From Bradyrhizobium diazoefficiens (GTDB lineage Bacteria > Pseudomonadota > Alphaproteobacteria > Rhizobiales > Xanthobacteraceae), in NCBI RefSeq assembly GCF_016616885.1, contig NZ_CP067102.1, positions 3,686,501 through 3,750,500 of the forward strand: a stretch of 64,000 bases of DNA, in the 5' to 3' direction. Below are positions 42,831-54,886 of the stretch, piece by piece. The first letter of the stretch is position 1, and each line of letters begins with the position of its first letter. The position numbers and the translations under genes are program-made. A model generated the notes under the pieces. That model was not told where the DNA came from and searched no databases. It saw nothing but the letters and a program-made list of their open reading frames with translations.

Positions 42831-44108
42831 TCATTCGGCAGCGATAGCGGAAGCTGATGCTGGTGTCTTCTCCCGCGGGCGCGGGCTGCGATCGGCGATT
42901 TGCCGCGTCTCGGGGAGAGCGAGGAGGCAGATGACGGCGCCGATCGCCGCGACCGCGCCGAGGGTGATGAAGGCTGCGCTGTAACCGGCACCCACCACAA
43001 CGTAGCCGGCCAGCGTCGTCGACAGGGCCGCGCCGATGCTCTGGGCGGTGATCACAGCGCCTTGCGCGATGTTGAAGCGACCGGTGTTGCGCATGAGGTC
43101 GGCGACGATGACGGGGAAGATCGCGCCAAAAATGCCGGCGCCGACGCCGTCGAGAAGCTGCACGCCGACCAGCCAGAACGGATTGTCCGACAACGTGTAG
43201 AGCGCGCCCCGGATCGGCAGGATCAGGAGCGCGGCGAGGAAAAAGCGCTTGTGGCCCCACTGGTCGACACTTGCCCCGACCAGCATCGCGAACGGCACCA
43301 TCACCAATTGCGCGGCGACGATGCAGGCCGACGTCAGGCTGGTGCCCATGTTTTTGTCCTGGAGCGCGAGCCTCTGCCCGACCAGCGGCAACATCGCCGC
43401 GTTGGAGAGATGAAAGAGCACCACGCAAATCGCGAAGATGAGCAGGGGGCGACAGGTCAGCAGAATGCCGACGCCGGATGGCTGATCGCTGCCGGTCTCC
43501 GCATCGTGCAGCCCGCGGGCAAGGTCGTGGTCGATGGCACGTTCGGGAATCGCCAGGATGCTGACGAGGCTCGCGATCGCCATGGTGCCGAGGAGATAGA
43601 ATACGACGGTCGGGCCGAACCAGTAAGCGGACACGCCCGCAAGCCCGGCCGCGACCGCATTGCCGGCGTGGTTGAAAGTCTCGTTGCGTCCGATCCGCCG
43701 GGTGAAGGCGGCATGGCCGAAGATGCCGAGCGAGACGGCGGCGATTGCCGGAGGGAAGACGACAGCGGCGGCCTGCGCGATGCCTTGCCAGATTGCGACC
43801 CGCCCGAAGCTGGGAAACAGTGGTAGCGACAACGAGGCTGATGTCACCATAATGGCGGCAACCACCATCACCGTCCGCTTCGCCCGTGTCGCATCGACCA
43901 GGGCTCCAGCCGGAGTCTGCGCCACGATGCCGGCGATGGTCGCGATCGACATCACGAGGCCAATGCGCGCCTCGTCCCAGTGCTGCTCGGTGAGGAGATA
44001 GACGGCGAGATAGGGGCCGAGCCCGTCGCGGACATCGGCAAGGAAGAAGTTCGCGGCATCCAGCGCACGGCCGGCCTGCCTTGCCTGATCGGGGTTTTTG
44101 CTCGACAT
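42831..44108 (-). CDS. MFS transporter
   Basis: A 425-residue major-facilitator protein with twelve helices, starting at the ATG at 44108 (MSSKNPDQARQAGRALDAAN). The first helix ends FFLADVRDGLGPYLAVYLL; loop 2-3 has the usual PAGALVDATRAKRTVM. The internal segment AIPERAIDHDLARGLHDAET is the long central loop. The D-x-x-D-G-L-G-P motif at the start is typical of a group of MFS proteins found next to arsenic and stress genes. It shares strand and spacing with the ArsB-like gene, with which it may form an operon. Substrate unknown. Confidence 0.88.
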   Translation of the reverse strand: MSSKNPDQARQAGRALDAANFFLADVRDGLGPYLAVYLLTEQHWDEARIGLVMSIATIAGIVAQTPAGALVDATRAKRTVMVVAAIMVTSASLSLPLFPSFGRVAIWQGIAQAAAVVFPPAIAAVSLGIFGHAAFTRRIGRNETFNHAGNAVAAGLAGVSAYWFGPTVVFYLLGTMAIASLVSILAIPERAIDHDLARGLHDAETGSDQPSGVGILLTCRPLLIFAICVVLFHLSNAAMLPLVGQRLALQDKNMGTSLTSACIVAAQLVMVPFAMLVGASVDQWGHKRFFLAALLILPIRGALYTLSDNPFWLVGVQLLDGVGAGIFGAIFPVIVADLMRNTGRFNIAQGAVITAQSIGAALSTTLAGYVVVGAGYSAAFITLGAVAAIGAVICLLALPETRQIADRSPRPREKTPASASAIAAE

Positions 44109-44171
44109 CGGTGTCTCGATCAGGCGCAACTGACCCAGCAGAAACTGATGTCGGGGCAATTTTGTTCCTCG

Positions 44172-44612
44172 TCAGAACTTTACCGCCAAGAGCACCGCAC
44201 CGGCGCCGATCATGGCGATCCCGATCCAGCCCTGTGCGGTCGGCCGCTCGCCGAGAAAAGCGAAAGCGAAGAGAGCGACGAGCACGACGCTGAGCTTGTC
44301 GATCGGCGCCACCAGCGTCGCGGGGCCGAGCTTCAGCGCCCGGAAATAGCAAAGCCATGACGCGCCGGTCGCAAGCCCCGACAGCACCAGGAACAGCCAC
44401 GTCTTCGGCGACACCGCCGCGGGCACGACGAATTGGCCAGTGAAGAACAACAGCATCGAGAAGGCGATCAGCACCACGACGGTGCGGATGAAGGTGGCGA
44501 GGTCCGGATTGATGTTCTCGACGCCGACCTTGGCGAAGATCGCGGTCAGTGCGGCGAAGCAGGCGGAGAGCAGCGCCCAGGTCTGCCAGGCGGAGAAGAG
44601 GGCGGGTTTCAT
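44172..44612 (-). CDS. Half-size EamA (DMT) transporter
   Basis: A 146-residue membrane protein with five helices, one EamA unit rather than the usual two (WALLSACFAALTAIFAKVGV, LIAFSMLLFFTGQFVVPAAV, WLCYFRALKLGPATLVAPID, GWIGIAMIGAGAVLLAVKF). Single-unit EamA proteins work as dimers, like SMR exporters. The ATG at 44612 and stop at 44174 give a complete protein, so it is not a fragment. It lies upstream of the MFS gene on the same strand. Substrate unknown. Confidence 0.85.
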   Translation of the reverse strand: MKPALFSAWQTWALLSACFAALTAIFAKVGVENINPDLATFIRTVVVLIAFSMLLFFTGQFVVPAAVSPKTWLFLVLSGLATGASWLCYFRALKLGPATLVAPIDKLSVVLVALFAFAFLGERPTAQGWIGIAMIGAGAVLLAVKF

Positions 44613-44648
44613 GGGGGAAGTATCCGTTGGTTTGCGACGATTTTAGCG

Positions 44649-44730
44649 CCGTCATTGCGAGCGCAGCGAAGCAATCCAGAGTCCTTCCGCGGATGCAGTC
44701 TGGGTTGCTTCGCTGCGCTCGCAATGACGG
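44649..44730. repeat. Long inverted-repeat REP-like hairpin
   Basis: Two 32-base arms, CCGTCATTGCGAGCGCAGCG at the left with its complement at the right end, differ at one position and enclose an 18-base loop. This is a well-known Bradyrhizobium-type REP hairpin. It lies between the EamA gene start and the sensor-kinase stop on the same strand. Confidence 0.85.
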
Positions 44731-44761
44731 AATTTGTGGCAGCTTCTCGTGAACGTCGCAC

Positions 44762-47239
44762 TCACCTTGCCACCGACAGCTTCTCCGTGATCGCCTTGCG
44801 CAAAATGCGCGAGAGCGATTCCACCGAGTACGGTTTCTGGATCAGCTCGAAGCCGCGATGGGCGTTTTCGGCGAGCACGTTGCTGTAGCCGCTGGTGAGC
44901 ACGACGGGCAGGCCCGGGTAGCGCTCGCGGATGATGCCGGCGAGCTCGACGCCGTTCATGCCGGGCATGATGACGTCGGAGAACACCAGATCGACGGCGA
45001 ACTCGTTCTCGCCGAGGATCGCCAGCGCAGCATTGGCGTTGGCAACGCGGCGGACGACATAGCCGAGATCTTCCAGAAGTTCGGTCGAGAACTGGCCGAC
45101 ATCGTCATTGTCCTCGACCACGAGCACGCGGTAACCGCGCCCGGTGGTGGAGCTTTCGCTGGTGAGCGACGCGGCTTCCTTCTCGGCGGCCGGGCTCTGC
45201 GCCTGCGGCAGGTAGATCGTGAAGGTCGCACCCTGTCCGTGCGTGCTCGTCACCGCAATATCGCCCTCGGACTGCTTTGCGAAGCCGAACGCCTGGCTGA
45301 GGCCGAGGCCGGTGCCTTTGCCGACCTCCTTGGTGGTGAAGAACGGCTCGAAGATGGCGTCGATGTTTTGCGGCGCGATGCCGCAACCGGTATCCGCCAC
45401 CGAGATTGCGACATAATCGCCGCCGCGCGCCGACTGCGTACGCAGGTTCGGGATGCCCTCGACCTTGCGCACGGCGATGGTGAGGCGACCTTCGCTGTCC
45501 ATGGCGTCGCGGGCATTGATGGCGAGGTTGATCAGTGCGGTCTCGAACTGGGCGATGTCGGCGACGGTGAAGCAGTCGGCCTCGTCGATCTCGACCACGA
45601 TCTCGATGCGGCCGCCGACCAGAGGGCGGACCAGCTGAGCCACGCCCTCGACCTGGCTGCCGACGTTGAAGATCTGCGGCTTCAGCGGCTGCCGGCGTGC
45701 GAACGCCAAAAGCTGCGCGGTCAGTTTTGAGGCGCGCTCGACCGTGTCGGAGATGGCATCGACGTAGCGGCGGCGGCGCTCCTCCGGCAATTCGCGCCGG
45801 CGCAGGAAGTCGGTCGCCGAGCGGATGATGGTGAGGAGGTTGTTGAAATCGTGCGCGACGCCGCCGGTGAGCTGGCCGATCGCCTCCATCTTCTGCGATT
45901 GCCGCAGCGCCTCCTCGCCGCGGCGTCGCTCGGTGATATCGACGGCTTCAGGCACCGCGCCGGTGATGTTGCCGTGGCGGTCGAGCACGGGACGCATGCC
46001 GAAGTCGAAATCGCGCTCGCCGATCGGAAGGCGCAGCCGCATCTCCATCCGCACCGCTTGGCCCTTGAGAACGGTGTCGAAGGCTTCGCGCACAGTTGCG
46101 CTCATGCCATGGGTCGCTGTGAACCAGGGCGTGTCCCAGAACGGCTTTCCGATGACGTCGTTCGCCACGGCGCGTATGCCGTCGAGCGCGGTCTTGTTAG
46201 CGTAAAGCAGCTCGCCGTTGAGGTTGACCAGGCCCTGATACTGGTTGCTGGTCCCTAGGATCGCGCGCAGTCGCGCTTCGTTGGATTCGAGCTCGGCGGT
46301 GCGCTGGACGATGCGCTCTTCCAGCGTCTCGTTGAGCTGCCGAAGCTCGATTTCGGCCTGCTTGGCCGCGGTGATGTCGTGGGCGACACCGATGAAGCCG
46401 ATGTGCTTGCCGGTCGGGTCCCAGCGCGGCTGCGATTCCGAGCGCAGCCAGCGCCATTCGCCGGAGGCATCCTTGTAGCGCGCCTCCAGCACGAAGGGCT
46501 TGAGCGAGGCTTCACCCTGGACCGATTGTTGCAGCACATGCGGCAGGTCGTCCGGATGCAGCACCTTGCGCCAGTCGAAGGCGATGGCCTGGTCGTAGGG
46601 CAGGCCGACGAAATCGACATAGGCCTGGTTGGCGAAGGAGCGTGTGCGGTCGAGCTTCGTCACCCAGATCGGCACCGGCGCGCTGTCGGCGATCAGCCGA
46701 AACCGCTCCTCGCTCTCGCGCAAGGTCTCGCGCACCAGCATCTGGTCGGTGACGTCGATGTGGGCGCCGACGAGGCGGATGGCGCGGCCCTCGCTATCGC
46801 GCTCGATCTTGGCGACGACGCGGATCCAGCGGGTTTCGCGGTCGCTGGGGCGGATGATGCGGTATTCGGCGGTGTAGTCCTCGCTGGTCCCGGCCAGCGC
46901 CTCGAAGAAGTGTTGTACCGCAGCGTCGCGGTCGTCGGGATGGATGCGGCTGACCCAGTCTTCGTGGCTCTCGTCGACGGCCTCGGGCGGCAGCCCGTGG
47001 ATCATCAGATATTCCGGCGAGCGGCGGTTCTTGAAGCCTTCGCGGAAGTCGACCTCGAGCCCGCCGACCTTGCCAATGCGCTGGATGCGCGCCAACTCCG
47101 CCTCGCGCTCCTGGAGCGCGCGATAGGCTTCATCGCGCTCTCGCGCGATGTCTTGGAGGTACTGGCGCAGCCTTTCGGCGGCAATGGTCTCGGGCAAAGG
47201 ATCGTTCAAGGCGTCGGCCGTTGTGATGCGGGAGCGCAC
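44762..47239 (-). CDS. PAS hybrid sensor histidine kinase with receiver domain
   Basis: An 825-residue cytoplasmic kinase without membrane helices, starting with GTG at 47239. A coiled coil (LQDIARERDEAYRALQEREA) is followed by three PAS/PAC units, with borders at GAHIDVTDQMLV, GFIGVAHDITAAKQ and GAVPEAVDITERR. The HisKA domain has the phospho-His in [16 protein letters not shown]; the HATPase has DTGCGIAPQNID and [14 protein letters not shown]-terminal receiver has its Asp in VDLVFSDVIMPGMNG. Signals are probably sensed by the PAS domains (redox, light or small molecules). It has no response-regulator gene beside it. Confidence 0.92.
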   Translation of the reverse strand: MRSRITTADALNDPLPETIAAERLRQYLQDIARERDEAYRALQEREAELARIQRIGKVGGLEVDFREGFKNRRSPEYLMIHGLPPEAVDESHEDWVSRIHPDDRDAAVQHFFEALAGTSEDYTAEYRIIRPSDRETRWIRVVAKIERDSEGRAIRLVGAHIDVTDQMLVRETLRESEERFRLIADSAPVPIWVTKLDRTRSFANQAYVDFVGLPYDQAIAFDWRKVLHPDDLPHVLQQSVQGEASLKPFVLEARYKDASGEWRWLRSESQPRWDPTGKHIGFIGVAHDITAAKQAEIELRQLNETLEERIVQRTAELESNEARLRAILGTSNQYQGLVNLNGELLYANKTALDGIRAVANDVIGKPFWDTPWFTATHGMSATVREAFDTVLKGQAVRMEMRLRLPIGERDFDFGMRPVLDRHGNITGAVPEAVDITERRRGEEALRQSQKMEAIGQLTGGVAHDFNNLLTIIRSATDFLRRRELPEERRRRYVDAISDTVERASKLTAQLLAFARRQPLKPQIFNVGSQVEGVAQLVRPLVGGRIEIVVEIDEADCFTVADIAQFETALINLAINARDAMDSEGRLTIAVRKVEGIPNLRTQSARGGDYVAISVADTGCGIAPQNIDAIFEPFFTTKEVGKGTGLGLSQAFGFAKQSEGDIAVTSTHGQGATFTIYLPQAQSPAAEKEAASLTSESSTTGRGYRVLVVEDNDDVGQFSTELLEDLGYVVRRVANANAALAILGENEFAVDLVFSDVIMPGMNGVELAGIIRERYPGLPVVLTSGYSNVLAENAHRGFELIQKPYSVESLSRILRKAITEKLSVAR

Positions 47240-47454
47240 GTGCCGACCCGATATTCACACAGACAAAGCGTGAGAGCCATTGCTCAAAAGGGACTAAGCA
47301 GGGAAATGGCGCGTCGGAAGGCATGTGGCGGGTATGAGCGAACGCGGGGTCTGGCTATTTGTTCCGAATATTGGAACGATGAACCGTCGGCGCGCGTATG
47401 TGCGAGGCGTCGCAACTGATATTCGTAAGACTCCCTTTTCCAAGAGGCTAAATC
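47240..47454. promoter_or_regulatory. Divergent promoter region, kinase and metallopeptidase
   Basis: About 215 bases between two divergent starts. No strong operator is evident. An AGAGG ribosome-binding site lies ten bases before the TTG start of the peptidase gene. Confidence 0.45.
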
Positions 47455-48525
47455 TTGAAGCTCTTTGTCTGCCAGGCCTGCGGCAATGTTCTCTATTTCG
47501 AGAACCGCGCCTGCGAACGTTGCGGCCACAAGGTCGCCTTCCTGCCGGAGAAGGAGACGATGTCGGCGATCGAGCCCGACGGGGAGGGCTGGGCCACGCT
47601 CGCCGACAAGAGCAGGGGGCGGATGCTGTGCCGCAATGCCGAGTATGACGCCTGCAACTGGCTGACCGATGCCAGCGATACCACCGGCTATTGCCGCGCC
47701 TGCCGTCACAACGGCATTGTGCCTGATCTGTCCGACCCCGCGCAGCTCGCCGGTTGGCGCGAGCTGGAGGTGGCGAAGCACAGGCTGTTCTACTCTCTGA
47801 TCCGCTGGAAGTTGCCGCTCCAGACCCGGCAGGACAATCCCGAGCACGGCCTGATCTTCAATTTCCTCGCCGACGATCCCAACAGCGGACAGAAGGTCAT
47901 GACCGGCCACGACAACGGCCTGATCACGATCGCGCTCACCGAGACCGATACCATCGAGCGCGAGCGGCGCAGGCTGGAGATGGGCGAGCCGTACCGGACG
48001 CTGCTGGGCCATTTCCGCCACGAGGTCGGGCATTATTTCTGGGATGTGCTGGTGCACGACGGCGGCAAGCTGGAAGAATGCCGCGCGGTGTTCGGCGACG
48101 ATTCCGTCGATTATGGTGAGGCCCTGCAACGCCACTATGCCGAAGGCGCGCCGCCGGATTGGCAGCAGAGCTATGTGTCGTCTTATGCGACGACGCATCC
48201 CTGGGAAGACTTTGCCGAGACCTGGGCGCACTACCTCCACATCGTCGATACGCTGGAGATGGCTGGCGAGTTCGGCATGGAGGTGCGCCCCAAGGTCGAC
48301 CGCGACGGGGAGTTGTCGACGCGGATCCGGTTCAACCCCTACGAGGCACGGGACGTTCAGGCAATCGTCGACGCATGGCTGCCCTTCACCTTCGCCATGA
48401 ACAGCGTCAACCGCGCCATGGGCTTGCGCGACCTCTATCCCTTCATCCTGTCTTCGGCCGTGGTCGCCAAACTGGGCTTCATCCACAACCTGGTCCGGGA
48501 CGTGGCCAAGGCGGGAAAGCCATAG
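47455..48525 (+). CDS. Zinc-ribbon putative zinc-binding metallopeptidase
   Basis: A 356-residue protein starting with TTG; no ATG fits. The N-terminus is a zinc ribbon (KLFVCQACGNVLYFENRACERCGH: C-x2-C and C-x2-C). A second cysteine set is in CRNAEYDACNWLTD and GYCRACRHNG. The centre holds HFRHEVGHYFWDVL, the HExxH zincin motif, with HPWEDFAETWAHYLH carrying the distal Glu/His. This is the layout of the large putative zinc-binding metallopeptidase family (DUF2248-like). It is expected to cleave peptides in the cytoplasm; the substrate is unknown. A possible companion is the carboxylase downstream, but the gap is 180 bases. Confidence 0.88.
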   Translation: MKLFVCQACGNVLYFENRACERCGHKVAFLPEKETMSAIEPDGEGWATLADKSRGRMLCRNAEYDACNWLTDASDTTGYCRACRHNGIVPDLSDPAQLAGWRELEVAKHRLFYSLIRWKLPLQTRQDNPEHGLIFNFLADDPNSGQKVMTGHDNGLITIALTETDTIERERRRLEMGEPYRTLLGHFRHEVGHYFWDVLVHDGGKLEECRAVFGDDSVDYGEALQRHYAEGAPPDWQQSYVSSYATTHPWEDFAETWAHYLHIVDTLEMAGEFGMEVRPKVDRDGELSTRIRFNPYEARDVQAIVDAWLPFTFAMNSVNRAMGLRDLYPFILSSAVVAKLGFIHNLVRDVAKAGKP

Positions 48526-48703
48526 GCCGTGCCAGGGACTCACCAGGCCCGCTCCGGTCTTGCGCTGGTACGCCGGAGTGGCCGGATTTTGGCCGTTGCC
48601 TCCGGCCCATTTTGCTGTACCACGACAGGATACGGCCCCGTCCGATCGGCCCGCCAATGGCCCGGGAGGGGTCCCGCCCAAGGGACGAAACTCAAGACAA
48701 ACA

Positions 48704-50719
<2,016 letters not shown>

Positions 50720-50801
50720 AGCGTGTGAGTGGGGCTCTTCGCTGGGCCCCACGATTGCCGTCATTGCGGGCTGCGTCGCAACAGTTGAGAGTGAGGCAAG
50801 C

Positions 50802-51668
50802 ATGGCCTTTCGTTCCCGTCGCGAGAAACTGCGTTCCATCCTGTTGGGCGGGACCTGCGTCCATCCCGGCTCAGTCTATGACGCGATTTCGATCCGCATT
50901 GCCGAGGATCTTGGCTTTCCGCTTGGCATGTTCGGCGGCTCGGTCGCCTCGCTCGCCGTGCTTGGCGATCCCGATGTCACCCTGATCACGCTCACCGAGC
51001 TGGCCGAGCAGATGCGGCGGATGTCGCGTGCCGCGGCGCTGCCGGTGCTGGTCGATGCCGATCACGGCTATGGCAATGCGCTGAACGTGCGCCGCACGGT
51101 GCAGGAGCTGGAGACGGCGGGGGCGGCCGGTCTCACCATCGAGGACACGCTGCTGCCGGCGGCCTTTGGCGAAGCCAAGGCACAGCTGATCTCGCTGGAG
51201 GAGGGGGTCGGCAAGATGAAGGCGGCGCTCGACGGCCGCGGCGATCCCACGCTGGTCATCATGGGCCGCACCGGTGCGGCCTCGATCAGCTCGATTGAGG
51301 ACGCGATCCGCCGTGCCAAGGCCTATGAAGCCACCGGCGTCGATGCGCTGTTCTTCACCGGCATCAAGTCGCGCGCCGAGCTCGAGACCATCGTATCCGC
51401 GACGCGTCTGCCGATCGTGCTCGGTGGCGCGCCGGACGAACTGAACGCGATCGACTATCTCGCCCGACAGCGCGTCCGCATCGCGCTTCAGGGCCACGCG
51501 CCGATCGCGGCGGCGACGCAGGCGGTTTACGACGTCCAGAAAGCATTGCGCGAGGGCACGGCGCCGAAAGCGCTGAAGGGATCGCCGTCAACGGAGCTGA
51601 CCAATCGCGTCATGCGCGACGCCGAAGTCAAAGCGCGCAGCGCCGATCTCCTCGGGCTGAAAAAATGA
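50802..51668 (+). CDS. Oxaloacetate decarboxylase-like (isocitrate lyase/PEP mutase family)
   Basis: A 288-residue TIM-barrel enzyme of the PEP mutase/isocitrate lyase superfamily. The metal and substrate motif [20 protein letters not shown] and the [10 protein letters not shown] following GLTIED are as in the oxaloacetate decarboxylase PA4872 group. The start at ATG 50802 ([14 protein letters not shown]) is standard. It converts oxaloacetate to pyruvate and CO2 in the cytoplasm; the alternative is a related carboxyvinyl-carboxyphosphonate mutase. It is 82 bases after pccA and four bases overlap the acylphosphatase gene, so the last two are cotranscribed. Confidence 0.85.
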   Translation: MAFRSRREKLRSILLGGTCVHPGSVYDAISIRIAEDLGFPLGMFGGSVASLAVLGDPDVTLITLTELAEQMRRMSRAAALPVLVDADHGYGNALNVRRTVQELETAGAAGLTIEDTLLPAAFGEAKAQLISLEEGVGKMKAALDGRGDPTLVIMGRTGAASISSIEDAIRRAKAYEATGVDALFFTGIKSRAELETIVSATRLPIVLGGAPDELNAIDYLARQRVRIALQGHAPIAAATQAVYDVQKALREGTAPKALKGSPSTELTNRVMRDAEVKARSADLLGLKK

Positions 51669-51964
51669 GCCGCGCGATCCTTCAAGTCGTGATCTGCGGC
51701 CGCGTCCAAGGCGTCGGCTATCGGGCCTGGGTTGAATCTCAGGCTGTGACGTGCGGCCTGGAAGGCTGGGTCCGCAATCGTCGCGACGGCAGCGTGGAAG
51801 CGCTGTTCGCGGGAGCGCCGAAACAGGTCGCCGACATGGTCGCACTGTGTCGCCACGGACCTCCGTCCTCGCGGGTGGACAGCGTGACGAGTGAGACCGC
51901 GAGCATCGATGAGCTGAACCTGCGCAGGGCTGGAGAAGCGTTCTCGGTGTTGCCGACGATTTAG
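51665..51964 (+). CDS. acyP: Acylphosphatase
   Basis: A 99-residue enzyme that hydrolyses carboxyl-phosphate bonds. The signature [22 protein letters not shown] stretch ([16 protein letters not shown]) holds the phosphate-binding Arg, and [15 protein letters not shown] the catalytic Asn. The size is typical for the family. The start ATG overlaps the stop of the decarboxylase gene (ATGA), so translation is coupled. The convergent kinase gene ends seven bases further on. Confidence 0.94.
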   Translation: MSRAILQVVICGRVQGVGYRAWVESQAVTCGLEGWVRNRRDGSVEALFAGAPKQVADMVALCRHGPPSSRVDSVTSETASIDELNLRRAGEAFSVLPTI

Positions 51965-51970
51965 TCGCGC

Positions 51971-53494
51971 TCACCGCGGCAGCTTCGAGATCGCCTCGCT
52001 GAGCTCGTGGATTTCATATGGCTTGCGCAGGATTGGGAAATCGCTGCGCACGCCGGCGGCGGCTTCGCTGTAGCCGCTGGCGAGCAGGATCGGCAGGTCG
52101 GGGCGGATCTGGCGCAGGCGGTGGGCGAGGCCGAGCCCGTCCATCTTGCCGGGCATGACGATGTCGGAGAAGACGAAGTCGACGCCATTGTTCTCGAGCT
52201 CGCGCAGCGCGGATTCGGCATCCGCGACCCGGCGCACGCGATAGCCGAGCTGCTCCAGCAAACCGGTGCTGACAAGGGCGACATCGGGATTGTCTTCGAC
52301 CAGCAGCACCGTGCCACTGCCGCGCGCCGGCGCAGTCTCGAGCGTTTCATCGCTCGGTGCGGCCCCGGTTGCGCGCGGCAGCAGGATGGTGAACGTGGTG
52401 CCTTTGCCGAGCTCGCTTTCGACCTTGATCGTGCCACCGGCCTGATGCGCAAAGCCGTGCACCTGCGACAGGCCGAGGCCAGTGCCTTTGCCGACCGGCT
52501 TGGTCGTGAAGAACGGCTCAAAAATCTTGTCGACGACGTCGGAGGGGATGCCGAGCCCGGTATCGGCGACGGTAATGGCGACGTACTCGCCGCTGTGGAG
52601 CGGATCGTCCAGCACGATGTTGTGCGCGCCGATCGTCACCGTGCCGCCGTCGGGCATGGCGTCGCGCGCATTGATGACGAGGTTGAGCAGCCCCGTCTCG
52701 AACTCGGAGACGTCGGCCTTGACCGGCCAGACGTCGCGTTCGATGTCGAAGGCGAGGCGAACGGCGCTGCCGGCGCCGGCATACAGCACTTCGCGGATCG
52801 CCTCGATGCGGTCGACAAAATGGATCGGCTGCGGATTGACGCTTTGCCGCCGCGCGAAGGTCAGGAGCTGCCCCGTCAGCGCGGCGCCGCGCTTGGTGGC
52901 GGTCTCGATCGCCGAGATCGCGCGCTGAAACTTCTCGTCGCCGACGTCGCCCTTCTTCAGGACGTGAAGGCTGCCGGTGATGATCATCAGCAGGTTGTTG
53001 AAGTCGTGCGCGAGGCCGCCGGTGAGCTGGCCGAGCGCATCGAATTTCTGCGACTCCGCAAGCCGCCTCTGCATCTCCTCGAGCTTGATCTGCGTGTTGC
53101 GCCGCTCGGTGATGTCGCGGGTGATCTTGGCGAAGCCGACGAGCGCGCCGCCCTCATAGATCGGGTCGATCACGACGCTTGCCCAGAAGAAGGAGCCGTC
53201 CTTGCGGACGCGCCAGCCTTCCTCCTCATAGCGGCCCTGGTCCCGGGCGATGCCAAGGGCACGGGCCGGCTTGCCGTTGGCGCGGTCGGTCTCGGTGTAG
53301 AAGCGCGAGAAATGCTGGCCGACGATCTCCTCGGGCGAATAGCCCTTGATGCGCTCGCCGCCGATGTTCCAGCTGGTGATGATGCCGGTGGGGTCGAGCA
53401 TGTAGAGCGCGTAATCCGCGACTCCCTCAACCAACAACCGGAAACTTCGCTCGTTTTCGAACAAGTCTCTCTGTTGACTGGACCTTTTGACCAT
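51971..53494 (-). CDS. PAS hybrid sensor histidine kinase with receiver domain
   Basis: A 507-residue kinase. One PAS domain near residues 15-140 ([20 protein letters not shown], then [18 protein letters not shown]). HisKA phospho-His in [20 protein letters not shown]; HATPase with [12 protein letters not shown] and [15 protein letters not shown]; a C-terminal receiver with acceptor Asp in [17 protein letters not shown] prefer the ATG at 53494 ([18 protein letters not shown]); the frame could begin at 53632, 15 bases from the divergent GbsR gene. There is no membrane segment. It closely resembles the larger kinase at 44762, so the two are paralogues. No partner regulator is adjacent. Confidence 0.92.
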   Translation of the reverse strand: MVKRSSQQRDLFENERSFRLLVEGVADYALYMLDPTGIITSWNIGGERIKGYSPEEIVGQHFSRFYTETDRANGKPARALGIARDQGRYEEEGWRVRKDGSFFWASVVIDPIYEGGALVGFAKITRDITERRNTQIKLEEMQRRLAESQKFDALGQLTGGLAHDFNNLLMIITGSLHVLKKGDVGDEKFQRAISAIETATKRGAALTGQLLTFARRQSVNPQPIHFVDRIEAIREVLYAGAGSAVRLAFDIERDVWPVKADVSEFETGLLNLVINARDAMPDGGTVTIGAHNIVLDDPLHSGEYVAITVADTGLGIPSDVVDKIFEPFFTTKPVGKGTGLGLSQVHGFAHQAGGTIKVESELGKGTTFTILLPRATGAAPSDETLETAPARGSGTVLLVEDNPDVALVSTGLLEQLGYRVRRVADAESALRELENNGVDFVFSDIVMPGKMDGLGLAHRLRQIRPDLPILLASGYSEAAAGVRSDFPILRKPYEIHELSEAISKLPR

Positions 53495-53646
53495 TCCAAA
53501 CCCCGCCTCGACCGGAGCAAACGTTGCAGATGGCGTTTGGTTCCCGTTCTCTGGAACATTTTTAGGCAAATCGAGGGGACGGGTATGCAGGAAGCAAGGC
53601 GATTGCGGCACTTGACACGCAATCTCATTCATCAGATATTTCTGTC

Positions 53647-54204
53647 ATGACAGAAATAACCGAAAAGAAGAAACTCCCCACCGCCGTCGAGCGCTTCATC
53701 CTGCATTGGGGCGACATGGGGGATCAGTGGGGCGTCAATCGCTCGGTCAGCCAGATCCACGGGCTGCTCTATCTCGCCGAGGCGCCGATGACGGCCGAGG
53801 ACATCGCCGACACGCTCGGCATGGCGCGCTCGAACGTTTCCAACTCGCTGAAGGAGCTGCTCGCCTGGAACCTGATCCGGCGGGTGCCGATCCTCGGCGA
53901 CCGCCGCGATCATTACGAAGCGGAGACCGACATCTGGGAGGTCGCAGCCCGCATCGCGGCGCGGCGCAAAGAGCGGGAGCTTGATCCCGCGATCACGGCG
54001 CTCAGGGCCTGCGTGTCCGATGCCGCTGAGGATCCGACCATCAATCCGGTCGCGAGCAAACGGCTGAAGGAGATGCTCGCCTTCACGGAGCTCGCCGACC
54101 ACTGGTTCATGCAGATGCTGAAAGTGCCGCGCCCGCGGCTCGTCGCCTTGATGCGGCTTGGCGAAAAGATCGCCAACCTGCTGCCGCTGGGCAAGGCCAA
54201 ATAG
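53647..54204 (+). CDS. GbsR/MarR-family transcriptional regulator
   Basis: A 185-residue winged-helix regulator of the GbsR type. The family start FILHWGDMGDQWGVNRSVSQ (the conserved FxxxxGxxxGxxR-like stretch) is followed by the helix-turn-helix TAEDIADTLGMARSNVSNSL and the wing RRVPILGDRRDHYEAETD. Members respond to osmolytes or other small molecules. It is first in a plus-strand set with a DUF4166 gene (16 bases later) and a membrane epimerase gene (four-base overlap), so it probably controls that operon, and it is divergent from the hybrid kinase. Confidence 0.9.
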   Translation: MTEITEKKKLPTAVERFILHWGDMGDQWGVNRSVSQIHGLLYLAEAPMTAEDIADTLGMARSNVSNSLKELLAWNLIRRVPILGDRRDHYEAETDIWEVAARIAARRKERELDPAITALRACVSDAAEDPTINPVASKRLKEMLAFTELADHWFMQMLKVPRPRLVALMRLGEKIANLLPLGKAK

Positions 54205-54220
54205 TTCCGAGGAGGGTGCG

Positions 54221-54886
54221 ATGACGTCGGCGAGATTATCAGGCTCCAACGCACCTCCCTCCGCTCACATCAAACTGCTCGACGACCGCCGCTTCCGAGC
54301 GCTGCTGTCGGACGAGGATTGGGGCCGGCTGCCGCTCGCAACCTGGCGACGCTTTTCCAAGCGCGTCGCTGACGGCGACAGCGTGGTCTATTTCGGAATC
54401 GTCGACGAGGTCGGCTTCAGCGACATGGGCTGGTGGTTCGCCCAGGCCGCGCGCCTGATTGGTGGCCCGCTGCCGACCGGCCGCGACACCGGCGTGCCCA
54501 TGATGGTGACTGTCACCGAGGACGGCGCGACCGGCGGCCAGACCTGGACCCGCATCTGCGCGCGCAAGCGCGGCTTTCCGCAGGTGATCCATTCCGCCAA
54601 GCGCTTCGCCGGCCCGACCGGGCTCGAGGAATATGTCGGCTTCGGCGTCTCCATGGCGCTCCGCATCGCGGTGGAAGGCGAGGCGCTGACCTTCCGCAGC
54701 GCTGCTTACGGCCTGCAGCTCGGGCGCCTGTGGATCCCGCTGCCGCAATGGCTCACGCCAGGCGATCTCACGGTCACGCATTCGGATCTCGGCGAGGGCG
54801 CGTTCCGCTTCACCCTCGATGTCATTCATCCGCGTTACGGCGCGCTGATCCGCCAGTCCGCCGTGTTCAGGGAGGCCGTGTCATGA
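54221..54886 (+). CDS. DUF4166 domain protein
   Basis: A 221-residue protein starting at the ATG at 54221, preceded by GAGGAGGG. The DUF4166 pattern is clear in GDSVVYFGIVDEVGFSDMGW, then TGGQTWTRICARKRGFPQVI and ALRIAVEGEALTFRSAAYGL. There is no signal peptide or membrane helix. The fold is predicted to be a beta-rich lipid/ligand pocket, but the function is unknown. It lies between GbsR and the membrane epimerase and overlaps the latter by four bases, so a shared job (possibly on a lipid or quinone substrate) is likely; this is inference. Confidence 0.88.
   Translation: MTSARLSGSNAPPSAHIKLLDDRRFRALLSDEDWGRLPLATWRRFSKRVADGDSVVYFGIVDEVGFSDMGWWFAQAARLIGGPLPTGRDTGVPMMVTVTEDGATGGQTWTRICARKRGFPQVIHSAKRFAGPTGLEEYVGFGVSMALRIAVEGEALTFRSAAYGLQLGRLWIPLPQWLTPGDLTVTHSDLGEGAFRFTLDVIHPRYGALIRQSAVFREAVS

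Noticed and set aside
53494-53632. N-terminal extension of the second hybrid kinase
   Set aside because: The extra 46 residues match no domain and reach to within 15 bases of the divergent GbsR start, leaving no room for promoters; kept only as an alternative.
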